Notes under the pieces: generated by a model | What the model was told of the DNA's origin: nothing | Databases searched by the model: none | What the model saw: only the letters and a program-made list of their open reading frames with translations | Assembly (NCBI GenBank): GCA_964036045.1 | Contig: OZ038388.1 | Location: 4,026,935-4,090,934, forward strand | Direction of reading: 5' to 3' | DNA: 64,000 nucleotides | Origin: Eutreptiella sp. 'Long Island Sound 2002' | Taxonomy: Eukaryota > Euglenozoa > Euglenophyceae > Eutreptiales > Eutreptiaceae | Position numbers and translations under genes: made by a program | In this document: piece after piece, positions 28,489 to 38,275 of the stretch | Layout: every line of letters starts with the position of its first letter | Numbering within the stretch: position 1 is the first letter of the stretch

Positions 28489-31400
28489 TGGTAGCAGAGG
28501 AAATCATGACTCTGCTTCTGGAATCTCCACTGACACTCTGAGATCATCGGACTTTAGCGGGGCTATTACTCTTTCTGGGTCGCTGCGTGTTCCCCCTGAG
28601 GTTACATTCGTAGCATCTCCCCAGCGAACCGAAGATCAACCATCAGAGTGCCCTTACTGTGGCCATAAACATTGGCCTGGTGTTCATACTTGTGCTGAGT
28701 GTTGCATGAACGCCCCACCCAACCTTAAACCCGGTCGAGAATCTCCCTCCTCAAGCGAATCTGGTTCCAGCTCTCAAGCTTTGCCTGATCTAGAAGACAG
28801 CAGCAGCGAAGGAGAGCCATCCAATACTGGAATGGATGAGATTTCTGGTGAATACTGGGAACACCAAATCCAGGATATTTGGAACCAAGAATTTCTGCAA
28901 TGCCAGAATTGGCTGCTGGCGGAGGCGAGCTACCGTGGCCGCCTGAGGGACTGGTTCAGGGCGTCGTGCCAGTTCATCAGGGACAGCGGCCGGTTGCGAT
29001 TCGACGCCCAATTGCAGGAGCAAGAGGACTGGGAGGAGCTGTTGGACCAGTTCGACCACCAGGCCGCCGTGATGGTGCAGATGGCCATCATCGCCGAGGA
29101 GAGACGCCAGAATGTGCGTCAGCACGCTGGTCCGTCGGGCGCCTGGGGTCGACACGACGAAGAGGTCGATGAAATGAGGTGTGATTCGACACATTCTCAC
29201 CTCTCCAGGGAGCAACTGTCCAAGCTTCCTGACTCCAACTCCAGTGTTGACAGCTGGGTTGATGAAGTCAGAAGCAAAGGAAAGGGTACGAGATTTCCAC
29301 TTGTTGTCATCATCCCTCTTTTTCTCCTTGGCGGCCTTCTTCAGCTCCTTCACCTTGTTCTCCAGCGACGAAATCTGTCTTCGACAGGAGCAGTCCTTGG
29401 CGCACTCGCCACAGGATGGGCAGGAGATGGAACAGAGTTGGTGAAGCTTACAGATCTGGTACAAAATCTGAGCACTACTGGGCTCTCTGGACGGGCGCCT
29501 ACAATGGCAAGCCACCCAGCACCTACCTCCTCAACTGCACCCACATCCACGCCTTACGGCGCTCCACATTCTCCAGCACCCCCAGCTTTTACTGGCCACC
29601 ATCCAGCTTTTACTGGAATTTCTGGTATCCCACCTACTGGATTTGGAAGTCCTATTGGGTTGAATCTGGGTACCGAAGGAGGAGAATCTTCGTCGCATGG
29701 GTCTATACTGTCTGTTGGTACTGTCGAAGATATTGATGGAGAAGCAAGGACCACCGTGAAGGAGCGATCAATGGCCTTGAAGAAGAAGGACCGGCGGCAG
29801 AAAGAAAATGAGGCCAAGATCAAAGAAAAGCAGAAGAAATTGAAGGAGATGAGGCTGCATCAAGCACCGCAGACGCCGTTCGTGCAGCCTACTGTGGACC
29901 AGGCGTTGCTGGCGGCCGCAATTGCGCAGGCACAGGCAATGGGAGGCGCCGCAGTCAACCCAGTGTTCGTCAATCCGGTCGGCACATCCACAGGTTTCAA
30001 CCTGAACCACTTGCTGAACCCTTTGCACATGAGGCTTCGAGGGTCAGTAATGAAGCAGCCTAAGTTCTCAGGGCACCCAAATTACTGGGCGTCCTTCGAA
30101 CGGCAGTTCATGGTCTGGTTGCAGACGGAGAAGCTGGACAAGGAACTCTGGATCCTTGGGTTGATGGATTGTCTGACTGGCAAGCTCAGGGAGAGCACAT
30201 ACAATCTGTATGTGGAACGACAAAACCAAGGAAATCCCCTGAGTTATGAGGAGTTGTATCGCAGTCTCAAGAAGAAAGGGTCTCGACAACCTGAAGATCA
30301 TTACAGGAACCGTCTGGAGAACTTCAGGGCGATCAAGAAACTATTTCTGGAAGAAATTCAAATTGCAAGGCAAGATTGGGAGTTTTTGGTGCAAGAGGCG
30401 GAGAACTCTGGAGAAGGACTTTCTGAAGGCGAAATGAAGAAAATCCTCCTGAGCAAGCTCACGCCGGAGACCAAGCAGAAGATCAGGGACTCTCAGGCGG
30501 ACCAAAAAGTTCTGGGCAACTGGGTTGAAGTCCGAGGATTACCAGAAACTATGGGAAAAATGGCTGTTCGTGAGTTACTACACTCTATCAGTGCTACTGG
30601 ATTGAAGGACATCACTATTCGTGAGGGCAGATGGAGAGTTGGTTTCCACGATTCTGAACAGTCGGAGTTTTTCTGCAGCATGGTGGATGGAAAAGTGAAG
30701 TATAAGGGAACAGTTTTGAAGGTACGACCGTGGATCTTCTCATATGGAGTCGAGCAGATCTGGGACCAACTTGAAAAGTATGCAAACTTAGAACGTCAGA
30801 AGTCCCAGGCTGCGCATGGCTTCGGAGGCAAGGTCAACGCCGTTGGTGAGAAGGGATGCTCTGTGTGTATTGCCCTTGGAAAAGAAGGTCGAGCGGCGAC
30901 TCACACGACCGCAGATCACAGGTGGACGCCCTCAGATCTCAAGACAATTCAGTCCAAAATGGATGGAAAGGGAAATTCTCCCAAAAATCCCCAGCAGGAT
31001 GGAGCACGAGATGCTGACCAGCATGGAAGGGGAAAGGGTAAAGGGCAGTCCAAAGGAAAGAACAGAGACTGGACACCAAAAGATTACTCGCAGCAAGGCG
31101 GAGATCCAAGCGACTCAAGATGGACCGATGCTGGTGGAAAAAATGGTGGAAAAAATGGCCAAAAAGGTGGAAATGGCAAGGGAAAGTCCGGGAATCAAGA
31201 TGATTCCAAGGTGAATGGCAACCCCCTGTACGCGGAGACGCCAGCGAACAAGACCTTCGGCAACAACAAGGATACTGGAGGTCGAGGCAAGGGCGGATCC
31301 AACGAATCCAACCCCAATTCCAACACCTCCAACAACAAAGGCCAAGGAGGTAAGAAAGGTGGTAAGGGGAAATCATTTGGAGGTCGTGGACGTGGAAAAG

Positions 31401-31489
31401 GAGTGAATGCTGTCGAAGCAGGAGAAGAATGGGTTGACGAAGGACAAGTACAGGACGTACAGCCGAACGAAGAAGAAGAATGGCAATAG
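28307..31489 (+). CDS. gag: Element C Gag polyprotein
   Basis: About 1060 codons ending in TAG, followed in the same frame by pol. Gag forms the particle that packages the element RNA. It starts in the 5' LTR. A zinc-ribbon-like segment (ECPYCGHKH, then HTCAECC) lies near residue 110-132, with acidic and serine-rich stretches around 140-165 and a charged helical region after residue 170. A lysine-rich coiled segment lies near residues 485-525, then a capsid-like region (QPKFSGHPNYWASFERQFMV, residue about 585). A second Cys/His group GCSVC...H...H is near 855. A long glycine/lysine/asparagine tail follows (GKGKGQSKGKN, GGKGKSFGGRGRGKG), suited to RNA binding. The next downstream ATG would remove the zinc ribbon, so the LTR start is preferred. 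Confidence 0.85.
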   Translation: MEFKGLTSASHMSLQEAGYGSEEGQLGSEISGAVSGVTTPGASRLQASQSGERSTTMQRLHGSRGNHDSASGISTDTLRSSDFSGAITLSGSLRVPPEVTFVASPQRTEDQPSECPYCGHKHWPGVHTCAECCMNAPPNLKPGRESPSSSESGSSSQALPDLEDSSSEGEPSNTGMDEISGEYWEHQIQDIWNQEFLQCQNWLLAEASYRGRLRDWFRASCQFIRDSGRLRFDAQLQEQEDWEELLDQFDHQAAVMVQMAIIAEERRQNVRQHAGPSGAWGRHDEEVDEMRCDSTHSHLSREQLSKLPDSNSSVDSWVDEVRSKGKGTRFPLVVIIPLFLLGGLLQLLHLVLQRRNLSSTGAVLGALATGWAGDGTELVKLTDLVQNLSTTGLSGRAPTMASHPAPTSSTAPTSTPYGAPHSPAPPAFTGHHPAFTGISGIPPTGFGSPIGLNLGTEGGESSSHGSILSVGTVEDIDGEARTTVKERSMALKKKDRRQKENEAKIKEKQKKLKEMRLHQAPQTPFVQPTVDQALLAAAIAQAQAMGGAAVNPVFVNPVGTSTGFNLNHLLNPLHMRLRGSVMKQPKFSGHPNYWASFERQFMVWLQTEKLDKELWILGLMDCLTGKLRESTYNLYVERQNQGNPLSYEELYRSLKKKGSRQPEDHYRNRLENFRAIKKLFLEEIQIARQDWEFLVQEAENSGEGLSEGEMKKILLSKLTPETKQKIRDSQADQKVLGNWVEVRGLPETMGKMAVRELLHSISATGLKDITIREGRWRVGFHDSEQSEFFCSMVDGKVKYKGTVLKVRPWIFSYGVEQIWDQLEKYANLERQKSQAAHGFGGKVNAVGEKGCSVCIALGKEGRAATHTTADHRWTPSDLKTIQSKMDGKGNSPKNPQQDGARDADQHGRGKGKGQSKGKNRDWTPKDYSQQGGDPSDSRWTDAGGKNGGKNGQKGGNGKGKSGNQDDSKVNGNPLYAETPANKTFGNNKDTGGRGKGGSNESNPNSNTSNNKGQGGKKGGKGKSFGGRGRGKGVNAVEAGEEWVDEGQVQDVQPNEEEEWQ
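28489..28500 (+). promoter_or_regulatory. Element C primer-binding site (initiator tRNA-Met)
   Basis: TGGTAGCAGAGG abuts the LTR end and is the exact complement of the usual 3' end of animal-type initiator tRNA-Met (CCUCUGCUACCA). It primes minus-strand synthesis. Here it is also translated, as codons within HGSRG of the gag frame. Confidence 0.9.
31487..31489 (+). promoter_or_regulatory. In-frame TAG between gag and pol of element C (probable readthrough site)
   Basis: The context is TGG CAA TAG GGA AGC CAA. The frame stays open after it through PR, RT and integrase to 36466. Elements D and B have a TAG at the same junction. Gammaretroviruses express pol by suppressing a UAG in the same way (established), so readthrough is a reasonable inference here. 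Confidence 0.7.
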
Positions 31490-34400
31490 GGAAGCCAACT
31501 TGACCCAAATTCCAACACTGGGGTTGAGTGGCAGGAGACAAAACCCATCAGGGTAGTTGGGGCGGTGGATGGACGCTGCTGGGACCGGCTGGCGCGCTCC
31601 TCCGGCCTCCTGTACCCTGCCTGGGTCCTCAGCGCTGTCCGGCGAGGCAAGCAGCGCCAGTTTGTCTGCTGGATCCAGGTCAGATCGACGGATGGTAAGG
31701 TTAAACTTGCCAGATGTCTGATTGACAATGGTTCAGAGGTCAATCTGGTGAGGAAAGGCTTTCTGCAGGAGGATGAGACGAAGATGTCCTCCACACCTGT
31801 CCAGCTGGAGGGAGTCAGCGGACATCGCCTTGACGGTGGCGACAGAGAAGCAGAATTGGCGGTCAGATTGGTGAAACAATCAGTCTGGAGTGTGGAAGAG
31901 ACGGTCACTGAGGAGTGGTTTGCTGGAAAATTCTATGAAGCCAGCATAAAGTATGATTTATTCCTGGGTCAACCCTGGCTTCACGCTCACCGTGTGTCGC
32001 CCATGGGACACAGGACATGCTTCCTCCAAGATCCGTCGACCAACGACCCGTCCGAACTGTATTATCTGCACCCATATACCAAGAGTATCCACCAATTCAA
32101 GGAGGGAAATAAGCTGCATTTTCAGCAAGATGGGCAGGAATGGACAAGGAATCAAGAAGATTTCGACGAAGGAAAGGTGGATGCGTTGAACAGCAAGAAG
32201 TGGAAGTCAGTTTGCTATCGAGTGGTCGACAAATGGCGGGACATTCTGGTGGATTATTTCGAAAAGAACCACAATTTTCGTCCTGAAGTTGATGCTTTTG
32301 CAAACAAAAAGAATAAAAGATTTCCGAAGTTCTACGACGATGCCTGGAGTGAGGACTGGTCTGAACCTCTCTGGATCAATCCGCCCTTCGACGTTTTTCC
32401 TCGTGTAGTGCAGAAGCTGAAGCAATCGGGCGCAAAGGCGATTTTAATTGTCCCCAATTGGCCAAGAAAAGAGTGGTTCAAGGACATTATGGACATTTCA
32501 ATCGACATTGTCGAGCTACCTCACAAGGGAGTGAAGCTCTATTGCGAAGACAATGGCAAGCCTTTGCCACAGCGTTCGTGGAGCACGTTGGCGTGCTTAG
32601 TTGACGGGAATCTGGGAGATTATTGGCAAGATGGCAGTGAAATGGGAACAGAAGAGGTTATCTCAAATTCCTCAAGAATCGACGAAATTGGAGTGGATGA
32701 AGACGATCGAGAGCGGAATCCCGACGTATCGTCGCGGAAGGAGGGAAGGACAATCGGCGTCCCTCAAGAGAACGCCTCCATCCATTACAATTCGTCCCCA
32801 TCAGACAAGAATCAAGCCAAAAAAGTCAAGATTTCAAGCAAGAATGAAGACAAATCTCCAAGAATCTCGCCTGCATTGACAGGAATGAAGCTGAATTCGT
32901 CCGACCATCCCTTCAAGACATTCGTGGACCCCTTTCATTGGTGGGATCCCACGGAGGAGCGAGCTCAGGAGAGCTTCATCCGCCAGCAATGCGACGAAGA
33001 AGTTTGGAATGAAGTGGCCAAGAATATGAGACCACGACCAACAATTCGCAAATTGGTGGACATAATGTCGGTGATTGAATGTGGGAATCAGGTCGACGGA
33101 GACAAGATATCTGCAAGAAGGGACACAGTGTTCGAAGATTATCAAGATGACGTGCTGAGTGGGAAGTTGTGGAAAAACCCCCCAATTCGATGTGAAAATG
33201 GGGAAGCCAAGATTGACATAATCGAAGGCTCAAAGGTGCACAAACAACGTCCATTCTATCTCCACGGCACCAAAGCAGATGCCCTACGAAAGATTATCCA
33301 GCGCAATCTTTATGAGTTCGGTTGGTTGGAGGGCTGCATGAGTTCTGAGTGGTGTTCAGCACCATTTACTGTGCCAAAACCCCCACCTGCTGACCAATCC
33401 AGCATAGATGCTTGGCGTCTAGTGGTGGATTACAGAGCCCTGAATGCCGCCACAGTACCAGACGCGCATCCTCTTCCTCTAATCGAGAAGGAGATCGCCG
33501 CGAGAGCCAAAGGCAAGCTCTTTACTTTGTTGGATTTGCGCCATGGCTTTCATCAGATGCCCCTTCGAAAGGAGGATAGGCATTTGACGGCAATGTGCAC
33601 GCCCTGTGGCACTGTGCAGTGGACTGTACTGCCGATGGGTCTGAAGAATGCGCCGTCGATATTCCAGAAGATGATGGACACTATTTTATTTCAGAAACAC
33701 AAGTCTCTGGATTTACAAGAATTCTGCAGCATCTACATTGACGACCTTCTGATTGCCACGCCGTTGGGAAAAAACTTTGATGAGTGCCTGAAGTTGCACG
33801 AAGAACAAGTTCGAAAAGTTCTCGAAGTCCTTCGACAAGAGAAGCTCATGTGTGGACCCAAGAAGGGCAAGATGTTCCTCCAGAGTGTGGAATTTTGTGG
33901 CTCTGTCTTGGAAGATGGGACAAGAAGACCAGCCCCAGGAAAGATGGCTGCCCTGCAGCTCTGGGAAATGCCTAAAACCATCACGCAGCTTCGTGCCTTT
34001 TTAGGCTGCTGCAATTACTACCACGAGTTCCTTCCTCTCTACGCCAAGTTCTCTGGTCCATTGACAGAGTTACTGAAGGTTGGCAAAATAGAAGGAAAGA
34101 AGGGATCTCAAGTCAAGCTCAAGTGGACGCCAGAATGTGAAGAAGCCTTTACTGGTCTCAAGGAAGCACTGGCAAATGTGGTTACATTAAAGACTCCGTG
34201 GTTGGATGGAAGACCTTTTGATATTCGTACAGACGCCAGTCGTTACGCCATTGGTGCTACGATCGAACAAGTCGATGACGAAGGTCACCATCATCCTCTG
34301 GCTTTCTGGTCTCGCAAGCTTACAACAAGACAGCGAAATTGGAGTCCAAGGGAACAAGAAGCCTACGCAATTCTTTGTGCCTTACGGCGCTATGAAGGTT

Positions 34401-36466
34401 GGATCTTGGGCCATCGCGTTGAGGTACTGACTGACCACAAGTCACTGGAGAGCTGGAGGACAGAACATGTGGATAACCCTGGTGGACCAGCTGGGAGAAG
34501 AGGCCGTTGGCATGAAACTCTCAGCAGATTTGACCTCCATGTGACTTACATTCCGGGTCGCTACAACACAGTGGCGGACGCCCTGAGTCGCTGGGCCTAC
34601 CCAGCCTCTGAGGCTTACTCTGAAGTGAGTTTTCATGGGACAGCGACGGATAAAGCTGAAGTGATCGAGTTCGACAAGGAGGAACAAGCACTGATCAAGA
34701 AACATTGTCTCCAATGTTCGATTAAAAATCGGATGAAGGTGGATTTGGTCAGATGCAAGGAGATTACCAAGGCAGATCAGACTGCAGGAGTTAACTCTGA
34801 CTCTGAGTCGTCGCTGCCACTCCTGAATGTGTTTCCTACGACGAGATCCAAAGCGAAATCCACGCTCCCTCCACAACAAAAGGACAAGGAAACTTCCTTC
34901 CTCTATGTGGATGGGACGAAGATGTACAAGGAGGACAGGTTCTTTGGGTCTGTATACCACAGATTGAAAGGGGACAAGCCTTACGACTCTGAAGAGACGT
35001 CTGATTTCAAAATCCAAGGCGACAAGTTATTTTGGCAAGGACGGATTTGTGTTCCTGATTGTCTGATTGACCAATATGTCAAACATTGGCATCGGAATGA
35101 GACAGCCCACACACATTCTCGTGTGCTGGAACAGGAGCTACGCCACAGAGTGTACACAAGGGACCTCAAGGGTGCCTGTGAACGAGTTGCCAAAGGATGC
35201 AAGCAATGTCAGGCGACCATCCCCAAGAATCAAAAGGCAGAAGGACTACTGAAGGGATTACCAATTCCTGAGAGGCTGTTCGACAAGGTGACGGCGGATG
35301 TCTTCGAGTTGGGACAAATCCAAGAGGAATGTCTCTACACGAGGAAGCCTATCGATGGGGTTTTGTTAATTCAAGACCGCCACAGTGGCTACATCCAAGT
35401 CCTCCCTTGCAACACGAAGCATCTCACCTCTGAAATGGCTGCCAAGTGGACTGCAAGTCAGTGGATGAGTAACTGGGATGTGCCCAGTGAAATTCTGACG
35501 GACAGTGGGAAAGAGTTCATTGGGACTTGGTGGGAGAACATGTGTGCCCTATTGGGAGTTCATCACCTTCGTGCCCGAGTCTACGACCATCGAGCTCTCC
35601 CTGCTGAACGCGCTGGAAGGATTCTTATCTCCATTCTGAGAAAATTCCTGGCGACTGAAAAAGACTACAATTGGTTGGAGACAATTTACTGTGTCTTGAG
35701 AAGATACCATCGCACCAAGAATTACACTGGATTGAGTCCGAATGAGCTGGTTTTTGGTCGTGAGAAGATGGGTCCAGGACCAGTGATGTATCATCCAAGG
35801 CAGTGCTACGACGCCTCGCAATGGTTTGAGAAGATCAAGGATCTAGAGTCCAAGTGGATCAAAGCCAAGGTGGAAAGTCAAGCAGATTGGTTGAATTTCA
35901 AAAATAAGTCAAGAACGCAAGGAAAACCCTTCGAGCAAGGCCAGCAAGTTTGGCTTCGTAAGTCAGACGAGACCCTGAAGGACGACAACAAATTGTTACC
36001 TTTGTGGGATGGCCCATTCCAAGTCAAAAGTCAACTAAGTGAGACTACATTCAACATTGAGATTGAGCCAGGCAGGCATCAAGAAGTACATCGAGATCGT
36101 TTGAAGGCCGAAGTACCCTGCCCCAAAGGAAGGTTCAAGCCTCTCTACTGGACTTCGAAGTACCTGAGCGACAGGAAGATGGTCACAAGCAGTTTCGAAT
36201 TGGAGAAGATTCTTGAGTACAAGAAAAATGCTCGAGGCAAGTGGTACTTTCTGTGCAGATGGAAAGGATTCGGTCCAGAAGAAGACAAATGGGAGCCAGC
36301 TTCAAGCTTTATCCATGGGTATACGGACACTTTCATCAAGTTCCTGAAGAAACACCCTGAGATTGACAAAGAGCTCTCGCTGATCAAGGATTGTGTCACC
36401 AAGGAAGACTTACAAGCACAAGAAGAAGCTCCAATCGTGGCATCATCCATCCCTGACAAGATCTGA
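31490..36466 (+). CDS. pol: Element C Pol polyprotein: PR, Dam-like, RT, RNase H, integrase, chromodomain
   Basis: It has no initiation codon of its own and is read from gag past TAG. The aspartic protease motif is LIDNGSEVNLV (Asp at 31724, with Asn where Thr/Ser is usual). The Dam-like domain spans 32215-32610 with VDAFANKKN, WINPPF at 32372-32389, and ILIVPNWPRKEWF. The RT has LVVDYRALN (33420), LLDLRHGFHQM, and YIDDLLI at 33733. RNase H has RTDAS (34228), REQEAYA and TDHKSLE. The integrase finger is H-x3-H...CKQC (about 35090-35210), and the core has TADVF (35295), LTDSGKEF (35495) and AERAGR (35605). The chromodomain is KILEYKKNARGKWYFLCRWK, then KWEPASSF (36200-36310). All RT, RNase H and integrase catalytic residues are present. 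No stop or shift is seen. Confidence 0.93.
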   Translation, partial: GSQLDPNSNTGVEWQETKPIRVVGAVDGRCWDRLARSSGLLYPAWVLSAVRRGKQRQFVCWIQVRSTDGKVKLARCLIDNGSEVNLVRKGFLQEDETKMSSTPVQLEGVSGHRLDGGDREAELAVRLVKQSVWSVEETVTEEWFAGKFYEASIKYDLFLGQPWLHAHRVSPMGHRTCFLQDPSTNDPSELYYLHPYTKSIHQFKEGNKLHFQQDGQEWTRNQEDFDEGKVDALNSKKWKSVCYRVVDKWRDILVDYFEKNHNFRPEVDAFANKKNKRFPKFYDDAWSEDWSEPLWINPPFDVFPRVVQKLKQSGAKAILIVPNWPRKEWFKDIMDISIDIVELPHKGVKLYCEDNGKPLPQRSWSTLACLVDGNLGDYWQDGSEMGTEEVISNSSRIDEIGVDEDDRERNPDVSSRKEGRTIGVPQENASIHYNSSPSDKNQAKKVKISSKNEDKSPRISPALTGMKLNSSDHPFKTFVDPFHWWDPTEERAQESFIRQQCDEEVWNEVAKNMRPRPTIRKLVDIMSVIECGNQVDGDKISARRDTVFEDYQDDVLSGKLWKNPPIRCENGEAKIDIIEGSKVHKQRPFYLHGTKADALRKIIQRNLYEFGWLEGCMSSEWCSAPFTVPKPPPADQSSIDAWRLVVDYRALNAATVPDAHPLPLIEKEIAARAKGKLFTLLDLRHGFHQMPLRKEDRHLTAMCTPCGTVQWTVLPMGLKNAPSIFQKMMDTILFQKHKSLDLQEFCSIYIDDLLIATPLGKNFDECLKLHEEQVRKVLEVLRQEKLMCGPKKGKMFLQSVEFCGSVLEDGTRRPAPGKMAALQLWEMPKTITQLRAFLGCCNYYHEFLPLYAKFSGPLTELLKVGKIEGKKGSQVKLKWTPECEEAFTGLKEALANVVTLKTPWLDGRPFDIRTDASRYAIGATIEQVDDEGHHHPLAFWSRKLTTRQRNWSPREQEAYAILCALRRYEGWILGHRVEVLTDHKSLESWRTEHVDNPGGPAGRRGRWHETLSRFDLHVTYIPGRYNTVADALSRWAYPASEAYSEVSFHGTATDKAEVIEFDKEEQALIKKHCLQCSIKNRMKVDLVRCKEITKADQTAGVNSDSESSLPLLNVFPTTRSKAKSTLPPQQKDKETSFLYVDGTKMYKEDRFFGSVYHRLKGDKPYDSEETSDFKIQGDKLFWQGRICVPDCLIDQYVKHWHRNETAHTHSRVLEQELRHRVYTRDLKGACERVAKGCKQCQATIPKNQKAEGLLKGLPIPERLFDKVTADVFELGQIQEECLYTRKPIDGVLLIQDRHSGYIQVLPCNTKHLTSEMAAKWTASQWMSNWDVPSEILTDSGKEFIGTWWENMCALLGVHHLRARVYDHRALPAERAGRILISILRKFLATEKDYNWLETIYCVLRRYHRTKNYTGLSPNELVFGREKMGPGPVMYHPRQCYDASQWFEKIKDLESKWIKAKVESQADWLNFKNKSRTQGKPFEQGQQVWLRKSDETLKDDNKLLPLWDGPFQVKSQLSETTFNIEIEPGRHQEVHRDRLKAEVPCPKGRFKPLYWTSKYLSDRKMVTSSFELEKILEYKKNARGKWYFLCRWKGFGPEEDKWEPASSFIHGYTDTFIKFLKKHPEIDKELSLIKDCVTKEDLQAQEEAPIVASSIPDKI
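32215..32610 (+). other. Dam/DIRS-type adenine methyltransferase-like domain in element C Pol
   Basis: The segment between protease and RT reads RPEVDAFANKKNKRFPKFY, EDWSEPLWINPPFDVFPRVV and AKAILIVPNWPRKEWF. This is the layout of the domain that follows RT-RNase H in DIRS-group elements and resembles bacterial/phage Dam methylases. NPPF corresponds to the (D/N/S)PP(Y/F/W) catalytic motif. A SAM-binding motif is not obvious to me, so activity is unproven. Placement before the RT differs from DIRS. Confidence 0.7.
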
Positions 36467-37790
36467 TCAGAATTTGCGTCGCCGAAACTTTCGAAGAGGT
36501 TTACGGTCGACATATACCCTTGGCATGGGGACAATACAGTCCAGACGCATCGTCTATGTGGTTCGATGGACAGATGATGGGACATTCTGGGGTCATCCTG
36601 GTCATTCCATCCATCATTCCCATCATGGCCATCATGTGAATCATGTGCTTCATCTCAGATGATTCCGATCGGAAGTTCCGAGAGGCCTTTATCCTCAACC
36701 ACGACGACACTATCGCCTTTTGCTGTCGACTGGACCCCTATACTCGCCTTGGGAAGGACTCGTTCGAGTTCGTGCTTATTGCAGACATTCTGGCACATGA
36801 CTGAGTCTGATCCATTTCATGTGTTTGACGGATCTGCTCAGAATGTCATTTCCATCAGCTCTTACATTGAGACGGTTGGTTCGTTCTTCAATCGACCACT
36901 GTCAAAGGGCTTATATAGACCAAGTGACGACGATGGTGTTCTTACTTGTGTCGACTCGCTGTTCATCTGTGGATTGTGTTGGAATCCCCCTCAGAATCAG
37001 CTCAATTTTGGCAAATTCCCAGTACCAAGCATTGGATGCTTATACATTCTGGGACTATAACGAGTCAATTACCCCTTCTGGCTCATACTGGATTAAACAT
37101 GAAGCCCTGGGAACAATACTGACAGTGGGGTAGCCCTCACTGGGTTTTCTTGGCTATCATTACTTTAAATGACTGGATTTCCATCATGGGATTCATCATC
37201 ATCATGAGGATTTGACCTGGATGGGCTATGAATGAGAACTGGATTTCCGTTCAACACTACACACAGTGTCTATCGACATTGGATTGGACCTATTTTGGCT
37301 TGCGGTGAGTTTCGCCACCCTGAATCCGTGTGCGATTCGCTGATTTTGGTCTCAATTCAGGCACATTTTGTACCATAATCTGGCATCTGGTCTCATGACT
37401 GCAAACGACACCAGCCAGTTTCACACATCTTGGACTCCATGAAGGGATACCCTATTTTTTTGACGCTCTACGACATGGCGACGTTCGTTTTCTGTTTTCT
37501 GGCAGTAGGATGTCAGATCCTGATTTCATCATGAATCATGGATCATGAATCATCATGTACATTCTTCACTCAGACTTTCAATTTTTGAATTTTCGAGCTT
37601 GAACGAAGCTTTTTCTGTGTGCCCTGAGGTACCTATACGTTTCATTCAAGTCGATGGCCGTCGCGAAGCACAGATCTCAGCACAATTTTGCCCAATTCAG
37701 CTCAATTTCACACATTTTGCCTTAGATTAAGCAGTTTTTGGTCACTTTCGCCGTTTCGTTCACTTCACTTGACCCAGCCTGACATGGGAG
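36467..37790 (+). other. Element C long 3' untranslated region
   Basis: 1.3 kb between the pol stop and the 3' LTR. Frame 1 shows a short stretch with a hydrophobic patch (VILVIPSIIPIMAIM) ending in TGA, and after it a 53-codon frame (36643-36804) that looks protein-like. A 133-codon frame lies at 36659-37060. None matches a family I know, and there is no envelope-like signal peptide. A purine tract (ATGGGAG) precedes the LTR. I treat the region as untranslated, with doubt. Confidence 0.45.
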
Positions 37791-38270
37791 TGTAACGGCA
37801 GCAGTGACAGCACTCAATTATACAGTGATGTGATCAGAATTTCAATGATTCTCAGATGTACATTAGTGCAGTAAATTTTCCGCTTGTTTTCATGTTTTCC
37901 GTTCGCCGCCAGATGTCGCCTGTGAGCGCGCGTCGAGTCGCATTTGTCTTTCGTGATTTCCCAATCGGATTTATTTAAATCATTTCGAATGATTGCACGA
38001 TGTGTCATTAATTGCGATGAATGCGCATTGAGATTCTATGTCTGCTCCATTTTTGTAGACCGGGTTTTCGTACTCTTCATATCTCACCATGGAGTTCAAA
38101 GGACTTACAAGTGCTTCGCATATGTCGCTCCAAGAGGCTGGATATGGGTCTGAAGAGGGTCAGTTGGGTTCGGAGATATCAGGGGCAGTGTCGGGCGTTA
38201 CGACCCCTGGGGCATCAAGGCTGCAGGCTTCGCAATCACAAGAAAGATCAACCACTATGCAGCGGTTACA
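37791..38270 (+). repeat. Element C 3' LTR
   Basis: 480-bp partner of 28009-28488. It repeats the gag start, giving a 61-codon frame (38089-38274) that stops just past the LTR end. This is a duplicate of the 5' end and not a separate gene. Confidence 0.93.
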
Positions 38271-38275
38271 CTGAG

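Larger units (their letters stand above)
28009..38270 (+). mobile_element. Element C: apparently intact chromodomain Ty3/gypsy retrotransposon
   Basis: LTRs of 480 bp (28009-28488, 37791-38270), TGTAACGG...GGTTACA, differ at about six positions by eye. The target duplication CTGAG (28004-28008, 38271-38275) falls in the left LTR of D, where the right D LTR reads straight through CTGAGGCGCC. A primer-binding site for initiator tRNA-Met follows the left LTR. Gag and pol are both open and share one frame separated only by TAG. It is the youngest layer of the nest and the best candidate for recent activity. Confidence 0.94.

Noticed and set aside
37814-38274. Second copy of the start of element C gag
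   Set aside because: Part of the 3' LTR. It stops shortly after the LTR end and is not an independent gene.
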